A stretch of 61,789 nucleotides of DNA from Leeuwenhoekiella aestuarii (GTDB taxonomy: Bacteria > Bacteroidota > Bacteroidia > Flavobacteriales > Flavobacteriaceae): assembly GCF_004104055.1 (NCBI RefSeq), contig NZ_QOVJ01000013.1, forward strand, positions 1-61,789, read 5' to 3'. A program made the position numbers and the translations under genes. How positions within the stretch are numbered: position 1 is the first letter of the stretch; every line of letters begins with the position of its first letter. This document shows, piece after piece, positions 27,689 through 34,969 of this stretch. Under the pieces are notes generated by a model, which was not told the DNA's origin, searched no databases, and worked only from the letters and a program-made list of their open reading frames with translations.

Positions 27689-28252
27689 ATGACAGCAAAT
27701 AAACCTCAAAAAGGCAATTTACTTATAGCTGAGCCAGCTATAATTGGCGATGTTTCCTTTAATCGGTCTGTTGTCTTACTGGCAAATCATTCTGATGAAG
27801 GCTCTGTAGGTTTTATACTCAACAAACCTCTAACATTCACACTCAATGAACTGATTCCTGAGATTGATTGTGATGAAATGCAAATTTATAACGGCGGTCC
27901 TGTAGAACAGGATAATCTCTACTTCTTACATAAAGTACCAGATCTGATCCCTGATAGTATTGAAATTTCAAACGGAATTTACTGGGGAGGAGATTTTGAT
28001 ACGGTTATTGAACGTATTACAGCAAATGAAATTTCACCCGATGAGATTCGATTTTTTCTGGGATACTCTGGTTGGGATAGTGCTCAGTTAGATGGAGAAC
28101 TTGGTGCCAATGCCTGGATTGTAACAGAAAACAATTACGAAAAAGATATCATCAACAAATGCTTTCCTGACTTTTGGAAAGAAAAAATGATTGAACTTGG
28201 TGGTGAATACCTGCTCTGGTCTAATGCTCCGGAAAATCCAAGCAATAATTAA
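27689..28252 (+). CDS. YqgE/AlgH family protein
   Basis: A 187-residue protein with the family's opening KGNLLIAEPAIIGDVSFNRSVVLLANHSDEGSVGFILNKP, the NGGPVEQDNLYFLH motif and RFFLGYSGWDSAQLDGELGANAW. The family (UPF0301) is conserved in Gram-negative bacteria; roles in regulation have been proposed, but no activity is established. It is probably monocistronic and convergent with the PLP enzyme gene. Confidence 0.9.
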   Translation: MTANKPQKGNLLIAEPAIIGDVSFNRSVVLLANHSDEGSVGFILNKPLTFTLNELIPEIDCDEMQIYNGGPVEQDNLYFLHKVPDLIPDSIEISNGIYWGGDFDTVIERITANEISPDEIRFFLGYSGWDSAQLDGELGANAWIVTENNYEKDIINKCFPDFWKEKMIELGGEYLLWSNAPENPSNN

Positions 28253-28257
28253 TTTAA

Positions 28258-29100
28258 TTATTTTGCTAGTCTAGCCTGTGCATTTAATTTACCCAACAAT
28301 TCTTTGGCTACATTATTAGCATAGGTTTTTTTACGGTATTTAGTTATAGGTTGAATTCCTATTATTGAATTAGTAACCAATAACTCATCTGCTTTTTGCA
28401 GCTCAAATGGAGAAATACTTGCTTCTTCAATAGTAAAATTCTCAAGCTTTTTAAGAATTTCTATTAGTTGCTTTCGCATGATTCCTCTTAAACAACCATC
28501 TTCTAAAGGTGGAGTTTTGATCACAGAACCTTTTACCAGAAACAGGTTTCCATTTAAAGCTTCAACAACAGCTTTATTAGTATTTAGAAGTAAGCAATTT
28601 GCATAACCGTTTTCTTTAGCATAAATGCTTCCAGTCACATGAATGATCTTATTAGATGTCTTTAAAGTAGAAATCAAATCTGCGTTTACATAATGATCTT
28701 TGTAAAGTTCTACTTCGTAGCTTTCTTCACTCAGTATAAAAAAAGGGTTCTTAAGCTCATTGGCAAACGCATAAAAGCCTACGCCATTATCTTCTGGTAA
28801 ATATTTCCCACCCTCATTACGCGTAACGGTAAGTCTAACACTCGCTGATTTAGATTTTAAACCTTCAACCTCGATTACTTTAAGTAGTTCTTCTTCAAGA
28901 TTCTCTAACGTAAAGTGCATAGGGATTTCCATACGAAGTATCCGCATAGAAGCCATAAGTCTGAAATAATGATCTTCCCAAAAATTTAATTTACCACTAG
29001 TATAACGTATGGTTTCGAACACAGCATCTCCATAAAGCATTCCGCGGTTATAGGCTGTAAACTGTGGGTTTTCGGTAAGAGTTCCGTTAAAATTTATCAT
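28258..29100 (-). CDS. class IV aminotransferase (BCAT / aminodeoxychorismate lyase-like)
   Basis: A fold-type IV PLP enzyme of 280 residues. It shows MLYGDAVFETIRYTSG, the PLP Lys region LISTLKTSNKIIHVTG, the EALNGNLFLV glutamate and PLEDGCLRGIMR. By length and motifs it may be 4-amino-4-deoxychorismate lyase (folate synthesis) or a branched-chain aminotransferase; the two cannot be separated by eye. An in-frame upstream Met at 29121 exists, but a -7 box TATATTTG on the minus strand (29134 to 29127) would put transcription start near 29120, so I choose 29100. Confidence 0.82.
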   Translation of the reverse strand: MINFNGTLTENPQFTAYNRGMLYGDAVFETIRYTSGKLNFWEDHYFRLMASMRILRMEIPMHFTLENLEEELLKVIEVEGLKSKSASVRLTVTRNEGGKYLPEDNGVGFYAFANELKNPFFILSEESYEVELYKDHYVNADLISTLKTSNKIIHVTGSIYAKENGYANCLLLNTNKAVVEALNGNLFLVKGSVIKTPPLEDGCLRGIMRKQLIEILKKLENFTIEEASISPFELQKADELLVTNSIIGIQPITKYRKKTYANNVAKELLGKLNAQARLAK

Positions 29101-29106
29101 AAAAAA

Positions 29107-29134
29107 AGTCCCTTTTTTCAAAGGGACAAATATA
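29107..29134 (-). promoter_or_regulatory. -7 box and 5' leader hairpin of the class IV PLP gene
   Basis: Minus-strand TATATTTG lies at 29134-29127. Just downstream is an inverted repeat GTCCCTTT / AAAGGGAC (29107-29126). The hairpin would be at the very 5' end of the mRNA, seven bases before the start codon, and could stabilise the message. Confidence 0.5.
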
Positions 29135-29154
29135 AGATTTAACTACAGGTTTCT

Positions 29155-29547
29155 CTAGTTAGAACCTATGATATGTTTTAATTCTGAAATTTGATTCTCC
29201 CAAAACATCTTTCCTTCATCTACTTCATCTTCCTCAGCAAAATCAGTTACAATAAGAGAAACATCTTTGGTGATCTCATCTACAACAATACGCAGCTCAA
29301 AATAATATAGATTTTCATCTTCCACATCATCCATCCATCTAAACTTGATGCGCTCATCACTCTTCTTACCTAGCAATTTTGCTTTCTCTTCACTCCCATT
29401 CCAAATAAACGTATAATACTCTCCGCGAGAGTTTACATTATCTGCAAACCATTCAGACATACCTGAAGGCGAAGACATATATTGATACAAAAGTGACGGG
29501 GAGGCCTGTATAGGAAACTCGATTTCAAATTTTATTTTTTCTTCCAT
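29155..29547 (-). CDS. START-like (AHSA1-type) domain protein
   Basis: A protein of 130 residues. It begins EEKIKFEIEFPIQASPSLLYQYMSSPSGMSEWFADNV and has YTFIWNGSEEKAKLLG and FRWMDD, the pattern of AHSA1/START-like Bet v1 folds. The frame extends nine codons upstream, but the Met at 29547 gives the usual N-terminus. It is cytoplasmic, with unknown ligand. Placement next to the class IV PLP gene (55-base gap) allows co-transcription, but that gene has its own promoter. Confidence 0.82.
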   Translation of the reverse strand: MEEKIKFEIEFPIQASPSLLYQYMSSPSGMSEWFADNVNSRGEYYTFIWNGSEEKAKLLGKKSDERIKFRWMDDVEDENLYYFELRIVVDEITKDVSLIVTDFAEEDEVDEGKMFWENQISELKHIIGSN

Positions 29548-29637
29548 GGAATCTTTATTCGGTTGGGTCGCCAATATAAATATTAATTACAGAGTAAAAA
29601 AGATTAGCAGTAATTTTTTATTTTATATTTAAGATGC

Positions 29638-29667
29638 TTGCCAGCTTGATAAATGTTATTATATTTG
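29638..29667 (+). promoter_or_regulatory. promoter of the tRNA gene
   Basis: TTG at 29638-29640 and TATATTTG at 29660-29667 with a 19-base spacer. This is an excellent match to the Bacteroidota promoter (TTG, then TAnnTTTG), about 50 bases ahead of the tRNA. Confidence 0.75.
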
Positions 29668-29717
29668 CACCCGCTTAGGGAAACCCCTTGGCAAAGTCTT
29701 TAAAGACGACTAAAGAT

Positions 29718-29791
29718 GGCGAGGTAGCTCAGTTGGTTAGAGCGTCGGATTCATAACCCGGAGGTCGGGGGATCGTGCCCCCCTCTCGCTA
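29718..29791 (+). tRNA. tRNA with CAT anticodon (elongator Met, or Ile2)
   Basis: A 74-nt cloverleaf. The acceptor pairs GGCGAGG with TCTCGCT (two G-U pairs), the D arm is GCTC/GAGC, the anticodon loop is TTCATAA, and the T stem is GGGGG/CCCCC. The discriminator is A and no CCA is encoded. The acceptor does not look like an initiator. The T loop reads ATCGTGC instead of TTCGANN, and position 31-39 of the anticodon stem is A-C. The 3' half, from the anticodon loop onward, is the attachment site of the adjoining integrative element. Confidence 0.88.
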
Positions 29792-29794
29792 CTT
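29750..29794 (+). repeat. left attachment site (attL), 45-bp direct repeat
   Basis: Forty-five bases, starting TTCATAACCCGGAGGTC at the anticodon loop and ending CGCTACTT after the tRNA. They recur exactly at 37454-37498. After one mismatch, another 15 bases (29796-29810) are also shared. This is the pattern of site-specific insertion into a tRNA 3' half by a tyrosine recombinase. Confidence 0.93.
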
Positions 29795-29840
29795 GATAAT
29801 CAGGCAGTTACATTAATTTGTAGCTGCCTGACTCACTAAA

Positions 29841-29855
29841 GGTACAACATAGGTA
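29841..29855 (+). repeat. left arm-type integrase site candidate
   Basis: GGTACAACATAGGTA, 47 bases inside attL, is identical to 37329-37343 near the right end. Position at both ends in the same orientation fits arm-type binding sites of a tyrosine recombinase. Confidence 0.55.
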
Positions 29856-30319
29856 AAACTTTAACATTTTTAACAGTTAAAAATGACCGTGTTCTGCCAA
29901 TCTCAATCAATTCATATAAAATTTAATTACCCACTATTTTTCTCCTGAAAATAATTGTCTTTCCTTTTTATACAAGCTGAAAAACCTTGTATTCTATTTA
30001 CAATACTTATATTTTTTACTTGACTTCTTCAATTAAACGACGTTTTCTAGCTCTTTGAGGGTTCAGAACTAAAACTTTCTTATCCTTTAATTGTTAATAA
30101 GTCCAATAAACCTTTAAAAGGTCCATTTAATTTAAAGTCTTTTGTGAGTAAAGAATTTCAATTGATATCAAAATATATGGTTTCCTTTTAATTCATTTTG
30201 TTTATAAAAATGCGCTTAGTATGAGCCTTTAAACTTACCTGCTACTTACTTTTATCAAAGGAATTCTATAAAAAAGAAACAAAGCGCTTTGTTCATTATT
30301 CATTTTAAAAACGAATATT
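29856..30319. other. left-end spacer of the element
   Basis: AT-rich DNA without an open frame of note. A hairpin TACAAG / CTTGTA (29971-29991) sits in a segment that is also found in the decayed element end at 37645-37671. The remainder up to the HTH gene probably holds the promoter of that gene; no clear TAnnTTTG match stands out. Confidence 0.45.
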
Positions 30320-30601
30320 ATGAACACGATTAAATTAGACGAAAGGCTGGAGAGAATTGAATCGCTTCTGCTCGCCCAAAAAAAAGTACTTACCATCGAA
30401 GAAGCCTGCGATTATACAGGTATGTCTCGCAGTTACCTTTACAAATTGACTTCGACCGGAGCAATACCACACTGCAAACCCAGTGGCAAACTCATCTATT
30501 TCGATATTGATTTGCTAAACGAATGGCTTTTAAACAATCAACAAGATTCTCATTTTCAACTTGAAGACAAGAATCATAGTCCAACTTCTAAGAAACGTTG
30601 A
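30320..30601 (+). CDS. helix-turn-helix excisionase-like protein
   Basis: A 93-residue MerR-like/excisionase-family DNA-binding protein. A short coiled-coil N-terminus (LDERLERIESLLLAQKKV) precedes the winged HTH LTIEEACDYTGMSRSYLYKLTSTGAIPHCKPSGKLIYFDIDLLNEWL. Such proteins direct excision (Xis role) or control the element's genes. It is the leftmost gene of the element. A decayed homologue lies at 37799-37981 outside the right end. Confidence 0.88.
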   Translation: MNTIKLDERLERIESLLLAQKKVLTIEEACDYTGMSRSYLYKLTSTGAIPHCKPSGKLIYFDIDLLNEWLLNNQQDSHFQLEDKNHSPTSKKR

Positions 30602-30668
30602 TTAGTTCAGTAAACACCCCTTCTCCTTATGGATGGGGTGTTCCATTTTCATTTAAACATATCTTATT

Positions 30669-31886
30669 ATGAAAGCCATACCTTATATACGTGTAGGAAC
30701 CTCTTATTACAAGTTAGTCAAAGCGCCTACGATTGCAGGTCACTTTAATGAATTCTTAATTCCCTGGAGTATTGAAACTATAAGACAGGATCACGGTAAA
30801 ACCTATTTAAGTAACATATCAAAGTATGATGGGTTTACCTGTATTCCCAGTCATACTGATTTTAAACCGGAATACTATCATTTTTATAACACCTACTCTC
30901 CGCTTAGCAAAAAACCACAGCAGGGAACCATAATTTATACTCAAAAATTCATCAAACATATTTTCGGAGAGCATTATGAGTTAGGACTGGATTACTTACA
31001 ACTACTCTACTTGCGGCCAGTTCAGATACTGCCGATTTTATGTTTGGTATCCCGGGAACGTTCCACCGGTAAAAGCACCTTCTTAAAGTGGTTGAAAATC
31101 ATTTTTGAAAACAATCTCACCTATCTGACTAATGACAGTTTTACCAGTCAGTTCAATGCAGATTGGGCCAATAAACTACTTATCTGTATTGATGAAGTGC
31201 TCTTTAATAAAGAAGAACTCACCGAACGCATCAAATACCTGAGTACAACCAATATTAATATGCTTGAAGCGAAAGGCAAAGATAAACGAGAGGTTGAGTT
31301 TTTTGGCAAGTTTATCCTCTGCAGCAATAACGAAGACAACTTTATAAAGATAGATGGAAACGAGACCCGATTTTGGATTCGAAAAATTCCCAGGATTGAT
31401 CAGGAAGTAACCAATTATTTAGAACATCTAGAAGCTGAAGTACCTGCCTTTCTTTACTTTTTGAAGCATCGTAGAACCCATTCGAAGCATGCTACCAGAA
31501 TGTGGTTTCATTCGAATCAAATTAGAACAAAAGCATTGACCCGATTAGTGCTCCACAATCGAAACCGGGTAGAAAAAGAACTTGCTGAGATCCTGCTTTT
31601 AGCATTAGATCATTTTAACCTTACTGAAATTGATCTCTGTCCCATTGATGCTTTGAATCTCTTGAGTAAAACTAGAATCAAAACAGATCTTACGCAATTG
31701 AGAAGGCTGCTTAAAAAAGATTGGAGGATCACCAACAAATCGAATACGCTTTGCTATCAAAAGCTGCTGATGTGGCAAGACGGATCGCTTCAGTTTACCG
31801 AGGCTAAAGGAAGATATTTTACCATCACTAAGGATTTTCTAATTGAAAACTTTGATGCACTGATGAATGATGAAGCTGAAGACTAG
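30669..31886 (+). CDS. D5-like superfamily 3 helicase / primase-helicase
   Basis: A 405-residue ATPase with Walker A SRERSTGKSTFLKWL (about residues 128-142), Walker B LLICIDEVLF, and a motif-C-like FILCSNNED, as in D5/SF3 helicases of viruses and mobile elements. A sensor Arg follows in ETRFWIRKIP. The C-terminal winged region (about 330-400) would bind DNA. With the Toprim gene downstream, it forms a replication pair that could copy the excised circle. No separate replication-initiator gene is recognised in the element. Confidence 0.85.
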   Translation: MKAIPYIRVGTSYYKLVKAPTIAGHFNEFLIPWSIETIRQDHGKTYLSNISKYDGFTCIPSHTDFKPEYYHFYNTYSPLSKKPQQGTIIYTQKFIKHIFGEHYELGLDYLQLLYLRPVQILPILCLVSRERSTGKSTFLKWLKIIFENNLTYLTNDSFTSQFNADWANKLLICIDEVLFNKEELTERIKYLSTTNINMLEAKGKDKREVEFFGKFILCSNNEDNFIKIDGNETRFWIRKIPRIDQEVTNYLEHLEAEVPAFLYFLKHRRTHSKHATRMWFHSNQIRTKALTRLVLHNRNRVEKELAEILLLALDHFNLTEIDLCPIDALNLLSKTRIKTDLTQLRRLLKKDWRITNKSNTLCYQKLLMWQDGSLQFTEAKGRYFTITKDFLIENFDALMNDEAED

Positions 31887-31924
31887 TATTTGTAGCTATT
31901 AAAGTACTCATCATTTATTCATCT

Positions 31925-31998
31925 TTAAATCATCAAAATAAAAAGTGATGCAGATGAAAAAAAAAGAATGATGATCTGATGCACTTTTGATGATTTAA
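31925..31998. repeat. inverted repeat array between helicase and primase genes
   Basis: A perfect 14-bp inverted repeat TTAAATCATCAAAA (31925-31938) / TTTTGATGATTTAA (31985-31998). It encloses two TGATGCA units (31946-31952 and 31977-31983) and further GATGA/TCATC words up to 32090. It is AT-rich and iteron-like, and may be the replication origin of the element. Confidence 0.5.
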
Positions 31999-32071
31999 GA
32001 AAACTAGAACCCATAAAGGATACAAGCCTAAAACATCACTTCATCAAAAAATAACTCCAAAGTAAAGTCTG

Positions 32072-32926
32072 ATGAAAAAAGAAAAACTATCGTGTGAAAA
32101 TGCCCGAAAAATTTCCATCGTGAAGGCGCTGGAATTTTTAGGACACCTTCCCACTCGCAATTCGGAAAAGGAAGCTTGGTTTCTGAGTCCCCTACGGTCA
32201 GAAACCCAAGCATCCTTTAAAGTTTCTAAAACATTAAACTGCTGGTACGATCACGGACTAGGTAAAGGCGGCAACTGCATCGACCTGATTTGTGAGCATT
32301 CAAAAGTATCGGTGAGTGATGCATTAGCAATTTTAGCTCAAGTTAATAGCGGAACTATTAAACTTCAAATACAGCAGCAAACTCATTTCAAAAAATCAGG
32401 AGTTACAATCAAACAGGTAAAGCCTATTCAGCATCCTGCTTTAGTGCAGTACTTGAAGAAACGAAAAATCAGTCTGCTTGCAGCGAAGAGGTTTTGTAAA
32501 GAGATTCATTATAGGATTAAGGATAATTATGGTTTTTCCATTGGTCTGAAAAATAATTCCGGAGGATGGGAACTTAGAAACAAATATTTCAAATCATCCA
32601 GTTCACCAAAGGATTTGAAATGGATCACTAATGGTTCTCAAAACTTGATCGTCGTAGAGGGAATGTTTGATCTGCTATCCTTGGTTACACTATTTCCAAA
32701 TTTAAAACGAGAGGCTGATTTTCTGATTTTAAACTCTGTTGCTTTTGCAGATAAAGCACTCCCCTATTTTGATTGTTATGAAGTTGTTGAACTATACTTA
32801 GATCAGGATGAAGCCGGAAGAAAAATCACAATATACTTCTTGAATGAAACTTCTAAGTGTATCGATAAATCTGAGTTCTATACTGTTGAAAAAGATGTTA
32901 ATGCCTGGCTAATGAAAACGAATTAA
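32072..32926 (+). CDS. Toprim-domain DNA primase
   Basis: A 284-residue primase of the mobile-element type. The N-terminal zinc-ribbon-like domain (about 5-85) contains FLSPLRSETQASFKVSKTLNCWYDHGLGKGGNCIDLI. The Toprim domain (about 190-275) contains NLIVVEGMFDLLSL (catalytic Glu) and VELYLDQDEAGRK (the DxD-type acidic pair). The enzyme would prime replication of the element after transfer or excision. It is separated from the helicase gene by the repeat-rich spacer described above. Confidence 0.87.
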   Translation: MKKEKLSCENARKISIVKALEFLGHLPTRNSEKEAWFLSPLRSETQASFKVSKTLNCWYDHGLGKGGNCIDLICEHSKVSVSDALAILAQVNSGTIKLQIQQQTHFKKSGVTIKQVKPIQHPALVQYLKKRKISLLAAKRFCKEIHYRIKDNYGFSIGLKNNSGGWELRNKYFKSSSSPKDLKWITNGSQNLIVVEGMFDLLSLVTLFPNLKREADFLILNSVAFADKALPYFDCYEVVELYLDQDEAGRKITIYFLNETSKCIDKSEFYTVEKDVNAWLMKTN

Positions 32927-32937
32927 AACTGATTTCT

Positions 32938-32987
32938 GGGAAGCAGGGCAAGATGTGTGGCTGTGGCCACAATCTTGCTTTGCTCCC
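32938..32987. other. candidate oriT: long imperfect inverted repeat
   Basis: A 50-base dyad with arms GTGGC/GCCAC (loop TGTG), GCAAGAT/ATCTTGC and outer GGG-GCA / TGC-CCC pairs. It lies immediately upstream of mobC and the relaxase gene, the usual place for an origin of transfer in mobilizable elements. No T-run follows, which argues against a terminator. The nic site cannot be fixed by eye. Confidence 0.6.
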
Positions 32988-33015
32988 GATGGTTGCAAAG
33001 AAAAATAAACAAACG

Positions 33016-33312
33016 ATGAAACGAGCACTTATCAAATTCAGATGTAGCGTGTATGAGAAAAAACTACTACAGGTAAAAGCTAAAGCTGCAGGTGTTTCCT
33101 TAAGTGCCTTTTGCAGAAACAGTTTAATGGAACAACAGATCACCGAGCGGATGAATGAAGAACATATCAATACCTATAAAATGCTGGTGAAGTATCACAA
33201 CAATTTTAAACGTATTGGCAATATGTATAAAAAAGGTAATCCAAAACTTAGTGAAGAAGTGATTTTAGTGGCTGAAGAAATCAAGAAACACTTAAAAACC
33301 ATACTCAAATGA
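33016..33312 (+). CDS. mobC: MobC-like relaxosome accessory protein
   Basis: A 98-residue basic protein with the ribbon-helix-helix-like opening KFRCSVYEKKLLQVKAKAAGVSLSAFCRNSLM, typical of MobC proteins that melt oriT and guide the relaxase. An upstream in-frame Met at 32953 lies inside the oriT-like dyad; the Met at 33016 gives the normal N-terminus and is preferred. The gene overlaps the relaxase gene by four bases (ATGA). Confidence 0.85.
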   Translation: MKRALIKFRCSVYEKKLLQVKAKAAGVSLSAFCRNSLMEQQITERMNEEHINTYKMLVKYHNNFKRIGNMYKKGNPKLSEEVILVAEEIKKHLKTILK

Positions 33313-34133
33313 TTGGCAAAGGAAGTTCCATATCCAGTACTCTTGGAGCTTTGCGATATGGCAATAATCAAGAAAAAGAAGCTAAACAGATTTATAGTAA
33401 CCTAATCACCGGAGAAACTGCTCAAGAGATCACTCAGGAATTTAAAGCAGTGCAAGCGCTCAATCAGAACTGTGAGCGTAATACCTTGAGTTTTATTTTG
33501 AGTCCAACGGTCAGTGATGGAGAAAAGCTGATCAACCGGGAACTTGGGGAACTCACCAAGAACTTTATTCAGCAAATGAAATTACAAGACCGACAGGCAG
33601 TGGCTTATGTACATCGAGATAAAGCGCATACCCACGTGCATCTTTACGTCAATCGTATTGATCTAAAGGGCAAAGCGTATAACGACAGTTTTATTGGAAA
33701 GCAAAGCCAGCTAGCCGCTGAGCGAACTGCAAAGCAAATGGGCATACAAACCGTGCAAGACGTACAATTTGAAAAAAATAAAGCGCTCGCACATACGCGA
33801 GGTGAAATCCATAAGGCGCATCAGCAAGCCATTCAAGGCTCCTCCAAAGATCTTCAGACTTACATCAATCGAATGCGAGAGCAACATATTGGTGTTATAC
33901 CGGTAATCAATAAATCCAAACAACTTCAGGGTTTTCGGTATGAGTACCAAGGGCAAAGTATAAAAGGAAGTAAAGTACATCGCTCGATGTCTGCCAGTAA
34001 TTTGCTCAAATCAATCAGCCGTGCAAAAAGTGTTGTTTTATCAGGAACAAGCGTGCCCATTGCACCAAGCCTGGCTAAAGTTGTAGCCAAAAAGGTCCTA
34101 AAAATTGTAATCGATAAAGGAATTGGAATATGA
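33309..34133 (+). CDS. mobA: relaxase / mobilization nuclease (MOBP-like)
   Basis: A 274-residue relaxase that nicks oriT and pilots the strand. The three-His metal motif is HRDKAHTHVHLYVNRID (about residues 99-115); the N-terminus MIGKGSSISSTLGALRYG is typical of Bacteroidota MobA proteins. A candidate nucleophile Tyr lies at residue 17 (ALRYG) or 29 (QIYSN). It is compact, lacking the long C-terminal tails of larger relaxases. It overlaps mobC upstream and the coiled-coil gene downstream by four bases each. Confidence 0.9.
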   Translation: MIGKGSSISSTLGALRYGNNQEKEAKQIYSNLITGETAQEITQEFKAVQALNQNCERNTLSFILSPTVSDGEKLINRELGELTKNFIQQMKLQDRQAVAYVHRDKAHTHVHLYVNRIDLKGKAYNDSFIGKQSQLAAERTAKQMGIQTVQDVQFEKNKALAHTRGEIHKAHQQAIQGSSKDLQTYINRMREQHIGVIPVINKSKQLQGFRYEYQGQSIKGSKVHRSMSASNLLKSISRAKSVVLSGTSVPIAPSLAKVVAKKVLKIVIDKGIGI

Positions 34134-34444
34134 CAAAGCTTGAACTAATCTCAGAACTACTAGTTGAAGAATTACATTCTTTTAAGCAAGAAGTGAATCG
34201 TTTAGAACGGATTGAAAAGAATCTCAAGAAGACGAGCATTAAAGCCGACAGTACCCAAATTGAAAAGTTAATTGAGGTACATCTTAGAAAACTACACCTT
34301 GAGCAAACAACTCAACAGGAAAATCGGGAAGAAATCTTAAAACTTATTAAGCACTCTCGAACAATTCCGAATTGGTTATTAGTGCTAGTCCTGCTTATTT
34401 TTATTTCACAAGCATTTGCTCTCATTTATCTGCTGCTACGCTGA
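34130..34444 (+). CDS. coiled-coil protein with C-terminal membrane anchor
   Basis: A 104-residue protein. Residues 1-75 are charged and helical (heptad-like LEVNRLERIEKNLKK pattern) and residues 79-103 form one transmembrane helix ending LLLR. It overlaps the relaxase gene (ATGA). A role in docking the relaxosome at the membrane is suggested by position and by the anchor, which is inference. No family is recognised. Confidence 0.72.
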   Translation: MTKLELISELLVEELHSFKQEVNRLERIEKNLKKTSIKADSTQIEKLIEVHLRKLHLEQTTQQENREEILKLIKHSRTIPNWLLVLVLLIFISQAFALIYLLLR

Positions 34445-34969
34445 TATAAAAAACGGGGATTAATTTTTTCTTTCAAAAAAACCTAGCCGTTGTGAAGGCC
34501 TTTTCGAAAGAAAAAATAATGGGAAGGGATTTTAGGTAAGAGCATAATTTCACTTTACATTAATAAAGGATTTTACACCATTATAGAACTAATCGAAGGC
34601 TATTATTCGTTATAACAAATAGGCTAACCCCTACAAAAGCAATGCGCTTTTTAGAAAAACCGATGTGCTTCAGCAGTAATAAGAAATCAGAAGCACTCAA
34701 CTATTACATATGCGCTATGATAAACTAGTCAGCGACTTATCGCAGTTTTTTTCTTTCATTTGCAGTTCTCATATATTAAAGAATACTATTTTAGCAAGCG
34801 TCTCCCACCGTTGTATATGCTTTGTAGCACTTAGTGAGTATCGTAATCTCACCTCACGGGTGTACTGTAAGCTTCCCCTCAAACCGAACTGCTTAAAAAT
34901 ACAATAAAATTATTTTCAGGGAATACAATCCCTAAAAATAGCTATATTTGGGGAATACAATCCCTAAAT
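34445..34969. other. intergenic region after the mob operon
   Basis: A 12-bp inverted repeat ATTTTTTCTTTC (34463-34474) / GAAAGAAAAAAT (34506-34517) with an inner partial stem lies just after the mob genes and may act as a terminator or second recognition site. The remainder up to 34918 has a 65-codon frame with no recognisable family that I regard as noise. The last 50 bases hold the promoter of the ATPase gene. Confidence 0.5.
34919..34968 (+). promoter_or_regulatory. palindromic operator pair around the ATPase promoter
   Basis: GGGAATACAATCCCTAAA occurs at 34919-34936 and again at 34951-34968, 32 bp apart. Each has the dyad GGGA-N6-TCCC. The -7 box TATATTTG (34943-34950) sits exactly between them, and the second copy abuts it and ends just before the ATG at 34970. 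A bound dimer would block initiation, which is the classic layout of autoregulation. Confidence 0.75.

Noticed and set aside
31925-31998. CRISPR-like array
   Set aside because: The repeats are inverted or short and irregularly spaced; there are no uniform spacers and no cas genes anywhere in the window.
34710-34907. 65-codon frame between the mob genes and the ATPase gene
   Set aside because: Low-complexity, Cys- and Ser-rich translation with no recognisable domain; it lies in a non-coding stretch of the element.
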